From the NCBI RefSeq assembly GCF_017309955.1, contig NZ_CP021248.1, forward strand, positions 186,001 through 250,000: a stretch of DNA of 64,000 nt, given 5' to 3'. The notes under the pieces are model-generated. The model was not told the DNA's origin, ran no database searches, and was given only the letters and a program-made list of their open reading frames with translations. Origin of the DNA: Novosphingobium sp. KA1. Lineage in GTDB: Bacteria; Pseudomonadota; Alphaproteobacteria; Sphingomonadales; Sphingomonadaceae. This document shows, piece after piece, positions 31,731-41,867 of this stretch (position 1 is the first letter of the stretch; each line of letters begins with the position of its first letter). A program made the position numbers and the translations under genes.

Positions 31731-32711
31731 ATGCGCCATCTTGCTCTCCTGATCCTGCCTCTCGCCGTGTCTGCCTGCGGTCAAACGGCATCCAAGCCGT
31801 CCACGCCGCCCGCCCATGCGGAGCTGATCGCGAACGAAGCCGAACTCCTGAAACTCACCCTGACGCCCAAGGCGCAGCAGCGCTTGGGGATCGAGACCAC
31901 GACGGTCGGCGGCGGCTCGGCCGCGCAGATGCGGCAGGTGACCGGCGAGATCGTCGTGCCGCCGACGAGCGCGGGCGGCGTGCCCACCAATTCGCTCACC
32001 AACCTGCAGCAGATCGGATCGCAGCAGGCGGTGGCCGACGGCGAAGTGGCGCGCACCGAGGCACAGGCCCGGCTCGCCCGCATTGCCCTGACCCGCGCCG
32101 AGGCACTCGTGCGTGAGGAAGCCGGAAGTGTGCGCGCCCGTGACGAGGCCGCTGCCGCCCATGCCGCCGCGCAGGCCGCGCTCGGCGCCGCGCGCCAGCA
32201 GCGCAGGCTGCTCGGCCCGGCGGTCGCGACGCTCGGCACCCAATCGACGCTCTGGGTTCGCGCATCGGTCTTCGCCAGCGACGTCGGCGCGGTGCTGCGC
32301 GGGAGCGAGGCCATGATCCGCCCGCTCGGCGGGAACGGAGAAGGCAGGAGTGCACGCCCGGTCCAGGCGCCGCCCTCCGCCGACAGCGTGGCGGGCACCG
32401 TCGATCTCTATTATGCCGTGAACAACGGCGACCGCGCGTTGCGCGTCGGTCAGCGCGTCGCGGTCGAACTGCCTCTGGCCGGGCGCACGCAGGGCCTTTC
32501 AGTCCCGTCCTCGGCCATCGTGCGTGACATCTACGGCGGCGAATGGGTCTACCAGAAGACCGGCGCCGATACTTTCGTGCGCCAGCGCGTGGAGGTCGCC
32601 TCGGAAAGCAGCGGCCAGGCGCTGCTCGCGCGCGGGCTCAAGGCCGGGGCGCTGGTCGTGACCGTCGGCACTGCGGAACTCTTCGGCACCGAGTTCGGGG
32701 CGGCGCACTGA
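31731..32711 (+). CDS. RND metal-efflux periplasmic adaptor lipoprotein
   Basis: A 326-residue HlyD/CusB-type adaptor. [16 protein letters not shown] is a lipoprotein signal. The body has a short coiled coil (~105-160, [20 protein letters not shown] onwards) and beta-barrel/MP domains ending [20 protein letters not shown]. Compared with CusB it is short. The ATG at 31731 is selected because it opens the lipoprotein signal; the open frame extends upstream only through transposon debris. Its TGA overlaps the pump's ATG. Confidence 0.9.
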   Translation: MRHLALLILPLAVSACGQTASKPSTPPAHAELIANEAELLKLTLTPKAQQRLGIETTTVGGGSAAQMRQVTGEIVVPPTSAGGVPTNSLTNLQQIGSQQAVADGEVARTEAQARLARIALTRAEALVREEAGSVRARDEAAAAHAAAQAALGAARQQRRLLGPAVATLGTQSTLWVRASVFASDVGAVLRGSEAMIRPLGGNGEGRSARPVQAPPSADSVAGTVDLYYAVNNGDRALRVGQRVAVELPLAGRTQGLSVPSSAIVRDIYGGEWVYQKTGADTFVRQRVEVASESSGQALLARGLKAGALVVTVGTAELFGTEFGAAH

Positions 32712-35700
32712 TGCTGGCCGGTCTCGTTCGCTTCGCGCTGGTCCAGCGCGTCCTCGTGCTCGCCCTTGCGGCGCTGCTGGTGGTCCTCGGCATCCGCGCC
32801 GGGCGCGATGTCCCGCTCGACGTGTTCCCCGAATTCGCCCCGCCCATGGTCGAGATCCAGACCGAGGCGCCCGGCCTTTCCACCGAGGAAGTCGAAAGCC
32901 TCGTCACCGTGCCGATCGAGACTGCGGTGAACGGGGTGCCGGACCTGATGACGCTGCGCTCCAAGTCGGTGCTCGGCCTGTCGTCAGTCCAGATCCTGTT
33001 CGATCGCGGCACCGACGTCATGCGTGCGCGGCAGATCGTCGGCGAGCGTATCGCGCAAGTGCAGGCGCGCCTGCCGCTGGCGGCCCGACAGCCGGTGCTG
33101 ATGCCGCCGCTGTCCTCGACCAGCCGGGCGATGAAGATCGGGCTCATTTCCACCAGGCTCGACCAGATGAAGCTGTCCGAACTGGTGCGCTGGACGATCC
33201 GGCCCCGCCTGATGGCCGTGCCCGGCGTCGCCAACGTGGCGGTCTGGGGCCAGCGCGACCGGCAGCTGCAGGTGCTCGTCGATCCCGACCGTCTGCGCGC
33301 CTCAGGCGTGACCCTTGCCGAAGTGCGCGCCGCTGCGGGCGATGCGGTGCTGGTGGGCGGGGGCGGCTTCGTCGATACCCCGAACCAGCGCATCGCCGTG
33401 CAGCAGGCGGGCATGGTGCAGGACGCGGCCCAGCTGGGTCAGGCGATCGTCAGGCAGTCCGGCGATGCGCCGGTCCGCCTGTCCGATGTCGCTCGCGTGG
33501 TGGACGGCCATGCGCCGCCGATCGGCAACGCGATCATCGACGACGTGCCCGGCATCATGCTGATCGTCGAGAAACAGCCGACCGCCAACACGCTGGAAAT
33601 GACCCGCGCGGTCGAGGCCGCCATCGCCGAACTGAAGCCGGGCCTGACCGACGTGAAGATCGACACCACGATCTTCCGCCCGGCCACCTTCATCGAACGC
33701 TCGATAGACAACCTGACCCGCGCCCTGCTGATCGGCTGCGCGCTGGTGGCGGCGGTGCTGTTCCTGTTCACGCGCGACTGGCGGCAGGCGGTCATCAGCC
33801 TGACGGCGATTCCCCTGTCGCTTCTGGGCGCCGGGCTGGTGCTGCTGTGGAGCGGGGCGACGATCAACGTCATGGTGATCGCCGGCCTCGTCATCGCGCT
33901 GGGCGAAGTGGTGGACGATGCCATCATCGACGTCGAGAACATCGCCCGCCGCCTGCGCCTCAACCGCGAGACGGCGCATCCGAAGCCGGCCTTCGAGGTG
34001 GTCCTCGCCGCCTCGCTGGAGGTGCGCTCGGCGGTGGTCTTCGCCTCGCTCATCGTCATGCTGGTGTTCCTGCCGATCTTCTTCCTCGGCGGGCTGGCGG
34101 GGACGTTCTTCCAGCCGCTGGCGATCGCCTACGTGCTGGCGATCGGGGCCTCGCTGCTGGTGGCGTTGACGGTGACCCCGGCGATGTGCCTGCTGCTCCT
34201 GCCCCGGGCGCCGCTGACCGAGGAGCGCGACACGCGCTTCGTCGGCTGGCTCAAGGGCCGCTACGCCCGCATCCTGCCGCGTGCGGTGGTGCGCCCCAAG
34301 GCGGCGATCGGCGTGGTGGCGGGCGGCCTGCTGCTCTCGGGGCTGGGCTACATGACCTTCAAGGACCAGTTCCTGCCCGACTTTCGCGAGACCGACTTCC
34401 TGATGCACTTCGTCGAGAAGCCGGGCACCTCGATCGAGGCGATGGACCGGATCACCATCCGCGCGTCGAAGGAACTGCGCTCCATCCCCGGCGTGCGCAA
34501 TTTCGGCGCGCACATCGGCCGCGCCGAGCAGGCCGACGAGGTCGTCGGCCCCAACTTCACCGAACTGTGGATCAGCCTTGACGAGAAAGCCGACTACGAC
34601 GGCTCGGTCGCCAGGATCAAGGAAGTGGTCGACGGCTATCCCGGCCTGTTCCGTGACGTGCTGACGTACTTGCGCGAGCGCATCAAGGAAGTGCTCACCG
34701 GCGCCGGGGCCACCGTGGTGGTGCGCATCTACGGCCCGGAGCAGGAGGAATTGCGCGCCGCCGGGCAGCGCGTGCGCGATGCGGTTTCCGGCATTCCCGG
34801 CGTCGCGGACCTCAAGCTGGAGAGCCAGGTGCTGGTCGCCCAGCTACGCATCCGTCCGCGTCCCGAGGATCTGGGGCGGTTCGGTCTGACCGCAGGCGAG
34901 GTGCGCCGTCAGGCGCAGACGCTGGTGGCGCAGCAGAAGGTCGGCGAGATATACCGCGACCAGCGCGCCTTCGACGTCGCGCTATGGGGCGAGCCCGAGG
35001 TGCGCGGCAATATCCACGCGCTGCGCGACCTGATGATCCAGTCGCCTGCCGGTGCGCCCGTGCGCCTCGCCGACATCGCCGACATCGAAGTGGTGCCCGC
35101 GCCCAACGAAGTGAAGCGGGAGAACGGCCAGCGGCGCCTTGACGTGACGCTCAATGTTTCGGGCGCGGACCTCGGCACGGTGGCGCGCGGGGTCGAGGCG
35201 GCGGTCGCCAAAGTGCCTTTCGTCAGCGGCTATCACCCCGAAGTGCTGGGCGAATATGCCGCGCTGAAGGAATCGCGCCAGCGGCTCTGGACCACGGGGG
35301 CGCTGTGCCTGATCGGCGTGCTGCTGCTGGTGTGGATCGAGTTCCGCTCGCGCCGGATCACTGCGCTGGTGGGCGTCAGCCTGCCGTTCGCACTCGTCGG
35401 CGGGGTCGTCGCGGTGGCGCTGACGGGCGGGGTGCTCTCGCTCGGCTCGCTGGTCGGCTTCGTCACCGTGATCGGCATCGCCGCGCGCAACGGGATCATG
35501 CTGCTGTCGCACTATCGCCATCTGGAGCGCGAGGAGGGGATGGCGTTCGGCCGCGACCTCGTCCTGCGCGGGGCGGAAGAGCGGCTGGTGCCGATCCTGA
35601 TGACGGCGGCCTGCGCGGGGCTGGCGCTGGTGCCGCTGATCGTCGCGGGCAATGCGCCGGGGCACGAGATCGAGCACCCGATGGCGATCGTCATCCTCGG

Positions 35701-35812
35701 CGGCCTGATCTCCTCTACCGTGCTCAACCTGTTCCTGATGCCCGCGCTATATGCGCGCTACGGGGAGGAGAAGCGCACGCCGCCCGCGCAGGTTCAGGAG
35801 GTGCCGGCATGA
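32711..35812 (+). CDS. CusA/CzcA-like heavy-metal RND efflux pump
   Basis: The 1033-residue RND pump opens [20 protein letters not shown] and has the HME-type sequence [20 protein letters not shown] followed by [16 protein letters not shown], the same layout as CusA and CzcA. TM4 reads [20 protein letters not shown], with the proton-relay acidic residues. The C-terminal half has the matching [23 protein letters not shown] pumps export Cu/Ag or Co/Zn/Cd/Ni; specificity cannot be decided here. It is flanked by adaptor and channel genes with overlapping codons, followed by a two-component pair. Confidence 0.94.
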   Translation: MLAGLVRFALVQRVLVLALAALLVVLGIRAGRDVPLDVFPEFAPPMVEIQTEAPGLSTEEVESLVTVPIETAVNGVPDLMTLRSKSVLGLSSVQILFDRGTDVMRARQIVGERIAQVQARLPLAARQPVLMPPLSSTSRAMKIGLISTRLDQMKLSELVRWTIRPRLMAVPGVANVAVWGQRDRQLQVLVDPDRLRASGVTLAEVRAAAGDAVLVGGGGFVDTPNQRIAVQQAGMVQDAAQLGQAIVRQSGDAPVRLSDVARVVDGHAPPIGNAIIDDVPGIMLIVEKQPTANTLEMTRAVEAAIAELKPGLTDVKIDTTIFRPATFIERSIDNLTRALLIGCALVAAVLFLFTRDWRQAVISLTAIPLSLLGAGLVLLWSGATINVMVIAGLVIALGEVVDDAIIDVENIARRLRLNRETAHPKPAFEVVLAASLEVRSAVVFASLIVMLVFLPIFFLGGLAGTFFQPLAIAYVLAIGASLLVALTVTPAMCLLLLPRAPLTEERDTRFVGWLKGRYARILPRAVVRPKAAIGVVAGGLLLSGLGYMTFKDQFLPDFRETDFLMHFVEKPGTSIEAMDRITIRASKELRSIPGVRNFGAHIGRAEQADEVVGPNFTELWISLDEKADYDGSVARIKEVVDGYPGLFRDVLTYLRERIKEVLTGAGATVVVRIYGPEQEELRAAGQRVRDAVSGIPGVADLKLESQVLVAQLRIRPRPEDLGRFGLTAGEVRRQAQTLVAQQKVGEIYRDQRAFDVALWGEPEVRGNIHALRDLMIQSPAGAPVRLADIADIEVVPAPNEVKRENGQRRLDVTLNVSGADLGTVARGVEAAVAKVPFVSGYHPEVLGEYAALKESRQRLWTTGALCLIGVLLLVWIEFRSRRITALVGVSLPFALVGGVVAVALTGGVLSLGSLVGFVTVIGIAARNGIMLLSHYRHLEREEGMAFGRDLVLRGAEERLVPILMTAACAGLALVPLIVAGNAPGHEIEHPMAIVILGGLISSTVLNLFLMPALYARYGEEKRTPPAQVQEVPA

Positions 35813-37191
35813 CGCGCCGCATTTCGCTCGCCGCGCCGCTGCTGGCGCTTGCCTTGTCCGCCTGCATGGGCGCGGGGATGCCGCCGAAGACCGTGATTCC
35901 GCAAGCTGCGGGCGGTGCTTTCGCGGAGGTTCCGGTCGCCTCGATCGCGCCGGTGCCGGAAGACTGGTGGCGCCTCTACGACGATCCGCAGCTCGACGCG
36001 CTGGTCATGGCCAGCCTTGCCGCCAACGCCGACTTGCGCGTCGCCTACGCCAACCTCGACGGTGCCCGCGCGGCCTTGCGACAGGCCCGGGCCGCGCGCC
36101 TGCCGACGACCACGGTGGAAAGCGCGCTGACGCTGGACAACCCCAGCAATCAGCCGAGCGCCGCCTCGGTCTCCGCCAGCGACTGGGACATCGCCGCCAC
36201 CGCGAGCTGGGATATCGACCTGTTCGGCCGCCTGCGCTCGGGTGCTCTTGCCGCGCGCGCCGATGCCGAGGCGCAGGCCGCTGCGCTCGACGGCGTCCAG
36301 GTGGCGGTGGTTGCCGATACCGTGCAGGCCTATGTCGAATTCTGTGCCGCGACCCGCGCGACGGCCGAGGCCAAGTCGGTCGCCGCCGCGCAAGAGCGCT
36401 CGGTGGCGCTGGTGAAGGAGCAACTGGCCGCAGGCGAAGTCTCGCCGCTCGAAGTCTCGCAAGTCGCGGCCCTGTCGGCATCGACGCGCGCGGCTATCGC
36501 GCCTTTCGAGGCGCAGCGGATGAACGCACTCTACCGCATCGCCACGTTGCAGGGGCGCCCTCCTGCAGAAGCGCGCGGGTTCGCGCTGGCCTGCGAGGCG
36601 GCGCCGCGTCTGAAAGGGGCGCTGCCCGTCGGCGACGGCACCGCGCTGCTGCTGCGCCGCCCCGACGTGCGCGAGGCGGAGCGCAAGCTGGCCACCGCCA
36701 GTGCCCGCGTCGGCGTGGCCCGGGCGGACTTCTACCCCCGGGTCAATCTCGGCGGCGCGCTCGGCCTGCTGGCGGGCGGGTTCGATGCGGTCGCTTCGCC
36801 GCTGATCAGCTGGGCATTCCCCAACATGGCCCCGGCGCGCGCGAAGATGGCGCAGGCCCGCGCGTCCGAACAGGCAGCGCTGGCCGGTTGGGACGTCGCC
36901 ATGCTCAGGGCTCTGCGCGAGGTCGAGACCGGGCTCGCCAGCTATGAGGCGGAGATGCGCCGCAACCGCGACCTTGCCGAAGCGCAGAGCCAGGCGCAGG
37001 ATTATGCGCGGCGCACCGCCGCGCGCGTGCGCTACGGCGATGCTGCGGGATTGCTGCAGGTCGATGCGGAGCGCACCCTCGCCACCGCCCGGCTCGCCCG
37101 GGTGCAGAGCGACATGGCGCTGGCGCAGGCCGAGGTCACGCTGTTCCGCGCGCTCGGAGGTGGCTGGCGCGGCGGGGCACAGGCGCGCTAG
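35809..37191 (+). CDS. NodT/CusC-type outer-membrane efflux lipoprotein
   Basis: A 460-residue outer-membrane factor with lipoprotein signal ending ALALSAC. The CusC/OprM family start is present as [20 protein letters not shown], then the two helical repeats, [20 protein letters not shown], and [20 protein letters not shown] at the domain junction. Its ATG overlaps the pump's stop (ATGA). It completes an adaptor-pump-channel operon, and a response regulator follows 9 bp later. Confidence 0.94.
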   Translation: MTRRISLAAPLLALALSACMGAGMPPKTVIPQAAGGAFAEVPVASIAPVPEDWWRLYDDPQLDALVMASLAANADLRVAYANLDGARAALRQARAARLPTTTVESALTLDNPSNQPSAASVSASDWDIAATASWDIDLFGRLRSGALAARADAEAQAAALDGVQVAVVADTVQAYVEFCAATRATAEAKSVAAAQERSVALVKEQLAAGEVSPLEVSQVAALSASTRAAIAPFEAQRMNALYRIATLQGRPPAEARGFALACEAAPRLKGALPVGDGTALLLRRPDVREAERKLATASARVGVARADFYPRVNLGGALGLLAGGFDAVASPLISWAFPNMAPARAKMAQARASEQAALAGWDVAMLRALREVETGLASYEAEMRRNRDLAEAQSQAQDYARRTAARVRYGDAAGLLQVDAERTLATARLARVQSDMALAQAEVTLFRALGGGWRGGAQAR

Positions 37192-37200
37192 GCTGGCCTG

Positions 37201-37875
37201 ATGCGAATCCTGATCGTCGAAGATGACCAAGACACCCTGCGCTTCATCGCCAAGGGGCTGGAGGAGGCGGGCCACGCCGTCATGCTCGCTTCGGACGGGA
37301 CCGAGGGGTTGTACCATGCCGCCGGTGGCGGGTTCGACGTGGTCGTCGTGGACCGGATGCTGCCGGGGCTCGACGGGCTGTCACTGCTCAAGGCGCTGCG
37401 GGCGACCGGGGATGCGACGCCGGTGCTTATGCTCACCGCGCTGGGCAGCATCGCCGACCGGGTGAACGGGCTGGAGGCGGGCGCGGACGACTATCTCGTC
37501 AAGCCCTTCGCCTTCTCCGAGCTGAGCGCGCGGATCAATGCGCTGGGGCGGCGCACCCATGCCCGGATCGAGGCGCGGCGGCTCAGCGTCGGCGACATCG
37601 TGCTGGACCTCGACAGCCGCACGGTCGAGCGCGGCGGCAAGCGGGTGGCCCTGCAACCGCGCGAATTCAGTCTGCTGGCCGAACTGATGCGCAACCCGCG
37701 CCGGGTGGTGACGCGCACGATGCTGCTGGAGCGGGTGTGGGATTTCGACTTCGATCCCAAGACCAACATCGTCGACACGCACATGAGCCGCCTGCGCTCC
37801 AAGCTCAACGCCGGGTTCGAGGAGGACGCGATCGAGACCGTGCGCGGCTCGGGCTACATGATGCGGGCCGGGTGA
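37201..37875 (+). CDS. OmpR-family response regulator (CusR/CzcR-like)
   Basis: A 224-residue regulator with receiver (MRILIVEDDQDT, phospho-acceptor Asp51 in VVVDRMLPGLDGL, Lys in DDYLVKPFAFSELSAR) and winged-helix output (LQPREFSLLAELMRNPRRVV, THMSRLRSKLNAGF, ETVRGSGYMMR). It begins 9 bp after the channel gene and the kinase follows within 13 bp. It probably controls the preceding efflux operon, as CusR and CzcR do. Confidence 0.95.
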   Translation: MRILIVEDDQDTLRFIAKGLEEAGHAVMLASDGTEGLYHAAGGGFDVVVVDRMLPGLDGLSLLKALRATGDATPVLMLTALGSIADRVNGLEAGADDYLVKPFAFSELSARINALGRRTHARIEARRLSVGDIVLDLDSRTVERGGKRVALQPREFSLLAELMRNPRRVVTRTMLLERVWDFDFDPKTNIVDTHMSRLRSKLNAGFEEDAIETVRGSGYMMRAG

Positions 37876-37888
37876 CGTGGGAGCTGTG

Positions 37889-39235
37889 ATGCTGGGCAAG
37901 GCGTGGAAGACGACGACCGGGCTTGTCGCCATCGTCGGCCTCGTCTTCGCGCTGGCGATCGTGGCGATCGGCGCGATCTCGTATGAAGTCACGCACGAAG
38001 CGCTGGAGCAGCAGCTCGATCACCGCATTTCCGCCGAAACCGCGGGTCTGCTCGCCGAGGCGCACAGGCGCGGACTGCCCGCGATCGCCTCCGCCATCGC
38101 GCGGCGCGAGGCGTCCCGGTCCACCGCGAGCCTCGACTACCTGCTGGTGGACGATGCCGGAACGCGGGTTGCGGGACAGATGCAGGCGCAAGTGCCTTCG
38201 AAGGCCGGGTTCGAGGAGTTCCTGCACTATCGCAAGCCCGGGGCATCCGAAGACGGCATCGCGCAGGCGCTGACGACGAAAGTGGCGGGAGGCACGCTCG
38301 TGGTAGCGGCCGACCGTTCGGGCCTTGATGAGATCGACCGGACGCTGGGTTCCCTGTTCGCGGCGGCCCTTGCGGCCTTGCTGGTGGTCGGCGCGGTTGC
38401 CGCCGGGATCATCGGCTGGCTGACACAACACCGGCTCGAACGTATCGACGCGACCGCACGGGCGATCATCGGGGGCGACTTTGCCCGGCGCGTTCCGCGC
38501 GACGGATCGGGCAGCGAATTCGACCGGCTCGCGGGCACGCTCAACGCGATGCTGGACCGTATCGAGGGGCTGATGGAGAACCTGCGGCAAGTTTCCAGCG
38601 ACGTCGCCCATGACTTGCGCACGCCTCTGACCCGCCTGTGTTCAAGTCTCGATCAGGCGGCGCAGGAGAGCGATGAGCAGGTCCGATCGGAACGGCTCGA
38701 CAGTGCCCGCGCACAGGCAGCCGAACTGCTGGAGATCTTCGCCGCCCTGCTGCGCATCGCCGAGATCGAGGGCATGAGCGAACGGTTGCCGCGCGAACAC
38801 CTCGACCTCTCCACATTGCTCGAAAGGATGGCGGAGAGCTATCGGCCCGACTTCGAGGATAGCGGGCGGTCGTTGCATCTGGTTCTTGCGCAGGAAATGC
38901 AGGCCGAAGGCGACCGGCGCCTTCTCGATCAGGCCCTTGCGAACCTGCTCGACAACGCCTTGCGGCATACCCCAGTGGGCACCGACGTCACGATCAGCGG
39001 CGAACGGGTGACGGACGGGGTGAAGGTGACCGTCGCGGACGACGGGCCGGGGGTGCCGGTGCAGCACAGAGCCCGCCTGTTCGACCGCTTCGCCCGCGCG
39101 GAATCGGCGCGCTCGACGCCGGGCCACGGGCTTGGGCTGGCGATGGTACGGGCGATCGCCTTGGCCCATGGCGGCGACGCCCGGATCCTCGACGATCGGC
39201 ACGGCTTCGCCGTCGAGATCAGGATCCGGGGATGA
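37889..39235 (+). CDS. sensor histidine kinase (CusS/CzcS-like)
   Basis: A 448-residue kinase with two membrane spans (~10-30 and ~155-178), a small periplasmic loop, HAMP, H-box VSSDVAHDLRTPLTRLCSSL, and ATPase motifs LLDNALRHTPVG, VADDGPGVP and GHGLGLAMVRAIALAHGG. The frame opens with GTG at 37877, but GGGAG sits 6-7 nt before the ATG at 37889, so the latter is chosen. It pairs with the regulator just upstream and likely senses periplasmic metal. Confidence 0.92.
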   Translation: MLGKAWKTTTGLVAIVGLVFALAIVAIGAISYEVTHEALEQQLDHRISAETAGLLAEAHRRGLPAIASAIARREASRSTASLDYLLVDDAGTRVAGQMQAQVPSKAGFEEFLHYRKPGASEDGIAQALTTKVAGGTLVVAADRSGLDEIDRTLGSLFAAALAALLVVGAVAAGIIGWLTQHRLERIDATARAIIGGDFARRVPRDGSGSEFDRLAGTLNAMLDRIEGLMENLRQVSSDVAHDLRTPLTRLCSSLDQAAQESDEQVRSERLDSARAQAAELLEIFAALLRIAEIEGMSERLPREHLDLSTLLERMAESYRPDFEDSGRSLHLVLAQEMQAEGDRRLLDQALANLLDNALRHTPVGTDVTISGERVTDGVKVTVADDGPGVPVQHRARLFDRFARAESARSTPGHGLGLAMVRAIALAHGGDARILDDRHGFAVEIRIRG

Positions 39236-39284
39236 TCTCTCGGATGCAGACTATTCTTCCAGTTCGACGGGCATCGGCGAGGCT

Positions 39285-40289
39285 TCAGCGAACCGCGTAG
39301 CTGGCGATGAAACCCAGATGGTCCGACAATCGGTTGCCGCCGTTGTCGATCCCGAACGGTACTTCCAGATCGCGCAGGACCAGTCCGTCGTCGGCGCCTG
39401 CGCGGAAATACTGCTTGTCCTTGGCGCGCGAAAGAATCGCGGTACGGTCACGCGAGGTCATCCCCGTGGTATCGATCGCGTTCGCCAGCGCCGTCGCTTC
39501 GCGCGCGCCGGGGACGATGCCGCCCTGGGCCGCCTCGGCCGCGATACGGCGGGGGTCATGGCCGAGGTTGAAATCCCCGCCGAAGATGATGCCCGCGTCG
39601 GCAGGCACGTTGGCGCGGATGAATTGCCGCGCGGCGGCGACTTGCAGCCCGTAGGCCGTGTTGGCGCGATTCACATCGACACCGGACGCCTTGCGCGAGT
39701 TGAGATGCGTGTCGGCGATGGCGACGGGGGTGTCGTGGCCCGGCACCTTGATCCACGCAAGCAGCACGCCCTTGGCGGCAAGGCAGTCGAAGCCCGCGCA
39801 CATGTCGGCGGGAAACGCCATCTTGCGCGTGCGGATGATGGGATAGTCGGACAGGATCACGAGCCCGCTGTCCACCCATTTGCCGAGGCTTTCTCCCTTG
39901 AACCAGGAAGCGCCCCCGGCGAGATCGACAGGTGCGGTCCCCACGTCCGCGATCTGCGGCCCCAGCGCGACATGGGCATAACCGGCGGCCCGGGCGATGG
40001 CCTTGGCCTCCGGAATGAAGGCTTCCTGAAGCAGGACGACGTGCGGCTGCACTCCGGCACGGCGCAGGTATCCGAGCCGCTGCCCGATTTCGGCAAGTTT
40101 GTCCGCGCGGCCGTAAGCGGCGGGAAAGGGCAGTCCCTTCACGTTGTAGGTCATGACCGAAAGCGTGCCCGCCACATGCGGACGGGCGTGCACCGGCTCG
40201 GGCGAGACGGCGGCGGGGGAAGGCAGGGACAAGTTCAGGGCGAGGATTCCCGCCAGGGTGGCGACGGTCAACATGCGCAGGCGCTTCAC
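39285..40289 (-). CDS. exported endonuclease/exonuclease/phosphatase-fold phosphodiesterase
   Basis: A 334-residue secreted EEP-superfamily protein, closest in look to sphingomyelin phosphodiesterases and related hydrolases. It has a signal peptide (MKRLRMLTVATLAGILALNL), then TLSVMTYNVKGLPFP (Asn site), HVVLLQEAF (metal-binding Glu), IADTHLNS, GIIFGGDFNLGHD and the terminal LSDHLGFIASY with the catalytic Asp-His. All key residues are present. The GTG at 40289 has GGGAG 8 nt upstream; a GTG at 40304 and an ATG at 40274 are alternatives. The substrate is unknown; a phospholipid or sphingolipid is possible. Confidence 0.85.
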   Translation of the reverse strand: MKRLRMLTVATLAGILALNLSLPSPAAVSPEPVHARPHVAGTLSVMTYNVKGLPFPAAYGRADKLAEIGQRLGYLRRAGVQPHVVLLQEAFIPEAKAIARAAGYAHVALGPQIADVGTAPVDLAGGASWFKGESLGKWVDSGLVILSDYPIIRTRKMAFPADMCAGFDCLAAKGVLLAWIKVPGHDTPVAIADTHLNSRKASGVDVNRANTAYGLQVAAARQFIRANVPADAGIIFGGDFNLGHDPRRIAAEAAQGGIVPGAREATALANAIDTTGMTSRDRTAILSRAKDKQYFRAGADDGLVLRDLEVPFGIDNGGNRLSDHLGFIASYAVR

Positions 40290-40436
40290 GCGAGATACTC
40301 CCACAGGTTCACGCAGTAGACCCCGCGGTCCGGCGTGACCCGCACCTTCGAAATTCGATGTGCGGTTCCCTGCAGGCGACGGAGTCCCAGCATTGTCCCG
40401 GGTTTGTCGGACAGCAACGGAAGGGAAGCGGCGCGG

Positions 40437-41153
40437 ATGCGCGGAACCGGAACCTTGAGTCTATTTTGCGTGCTGGTGGCGGCGGCGGCTGCGCCGACCG
40501 GTGCGGAGGCACGCTCTGCAAAGATGCACGGTGCCCGCGCGGTCTCGCTGCTGCCTGAACAAGTGCGCTGGAGCGGGCACGATCGCGGCGTCGTGGATCG
40601 CGGGAAGGCCGTCAGTCTGGCGGTCGATGGCGGAGATGCGGGCTGGAGCTTCGACTACCTGTCCCTGCGATCCTCACGCGATGGCGACGTGGACTGCTGC
40701 GCGTCGGGCGATCATTTCAGCGATCATCAGGCAGGGCTGCGCGCATGGCACGCCGTGGGCGACGGGGACACCGTCGGACTACGCGCCGATATCGGCAAGG
40801 CGGGGCGTCGCAGCATGTCTCCCGCGGTGCTTCCCGCGAAATCGACGGCGGGCTACGCATCGGCGCAGGTGACCTGGGATCATCGCGGCCAGTGGTCGGT
40901 CTCGACCGGATGGTTCCGGCAGGGCGGCTGGGGTGGCCGGCAGATGGACCTCGATGTGATACGGATGGGCAACGGCGAACCGGCGGCGGCACGCGGTGTG
41001 CGCGCCGCCTTGCGGATGAACCTGAGCGACGGGGGTGACGACGCGCGCACCTGGCTGATGCTGGAGGCTCGCGAGGGCCGCCGCGCGGTCGGCGCCGGAA
41101 CGGGAATGCGCCATGCGAGCGAAGTCGGGCTTACCCTGACGTCGATGTTCTGA
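40437..41153 (+). CDS. exported protein of unknown function, probable beta-rich
   Basis: A 238-residue protein with signal peptide (MRGTGTLSLFCVLVAAAAAP). I do not recognise the family. The mature part has alternating polar/hydrophobic strands (GWSFDYLSLRSS, AGYASAQVTWDHRGQWSVST) and ends VGLTLTSMF with a terminal Phe. It may be a small outer-membrane barrel. The stop is immediately followed by the sigma-factor frame, so it is probably the first gene of the FecI/FecR/receptor unit. Confidence 0.65.
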   Translation: MRGTGTLSLFCVLVAAAAAPTGAEARSAKMHGARAVSLLPEQVRWSGHDRGVVDRGKAVSLAVDGGDAGWSFDYLSLRSSRDGDVDCCASGDHFSDHQAGLRAWHAVGDGDTVGLRADIGKAGRRSMSPAVLPAKSTAGYASAQVTWDHRGQWSVSTGWFRQGGWGGRQMDLDVIRMGNGEPAAARGVRAALRMNLSDGGDDARTWLMLEAREGRRAVGAGTGMRHASEVGLTLTSMF

Positions 41154-41243
41154 ATGGGCGCGATGATGACACCGGCGGCTCGTTCGCGTAAGGGTCTGCT
41201 CCGCCTTGGAGGGGAGACTGCATTTGCCAAGGCTGGACGGGCA

Positions 41244-41867
41244 ATGACATCCGATGGCCACGAAGTTCCGGTCGATGCCGGCCTGCGCCAGTTGTGCCTG
41301 ACGCTGCGGCCCGAACTGCGCCGGTTCCTGCTGGCGCGCCGTGTCAGCGAGACGGACGTCGATGACCTGTTGCAGGACCTGTTTCTCCGGGTGGAGACGA
41401 GTGTGACCGGACCGGTACGCTCGCCGCGGGCCTATCTCTACCAGATGCTCAACAACATGGCGCATACCCGCCGCCGTACCGAAGCGCGGCAGCAGGCTCG
41501 CGATGCGGACTGGCTCGGTGCGCCGTCCGGCCTGGCTGCGACGGATATCGAGATGGCGGATCTCGCTCCAGACCAGGAGACGACGCTGCTCGCCCGCGAT
41601 CATCTGGCTCGCGTGGAAGCGCGGCTGGCAAAGCTGCCGGAACGCACGGCCTACGTCTTCCGGCAATACCGCATCGAAGGCGTGTCGCAGAAGGAGATCG
41701 CGCGCGATCTCGGCATCAGCCTGAGCGCGGTCGAAAAACATCTCCAGCGCGCCTATGGCGCCGTACTGGAAATCCGCAATCGTCTGAACCCGGAGGCGAT
41801 GCCGCCGACCGGTGCAGGCGGGACAGTCCTCGACACTGCAGGAGGCACCGATGCAGCCGCTCGCTGA
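41244..41867 (+). CDS. FecI-like ECF sigma factor
   Basis: The 207-residue sigma factor has region 2 (LRPELRRFLLARRVSETDVD, DLLQDLFLRVETS, RAYLYQMLNNMAHTRRR) and region 4 (LAKLPERTAYVFRQYRIEGV, SQKEIARDLGISLSAVEKHL). This is the pattern of iron-starvation-type FecI sigma factors. The frame is open from an ATG at 41154, but the ATG at 41244 gives the usual FecI length. It overlaps fecR-like downstream by 17 bp. It should transcribe the TonB receptor in response to a surface signal. Confidence 0.92.
   Translation: MTSDGHEVPVDAGLRQLCLTLRPELRRFLLARRVSETDVDDLLQDLFLRVETSVTGPVRSPRAYLYQMLNNMAHTRRRTEARQQARDADWLGAPSGLAATDIEMADLAPDQETTLLARDHLARVEARLAKLPERTAYVFRQYRIEGVSQKEIARDLGISLSAVEKHLQRAYGAVLEIRNRLNPEAMPPTGAGGTVLDTAGGTDAAAR

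Noticed and set aside
41154..41243. Fur-type iron box upstream of the FecI-like sigma gene
   Set aside because: No sequence close to the Fur consensus is present in the upstream 100 bp, so iron control is not claimed.
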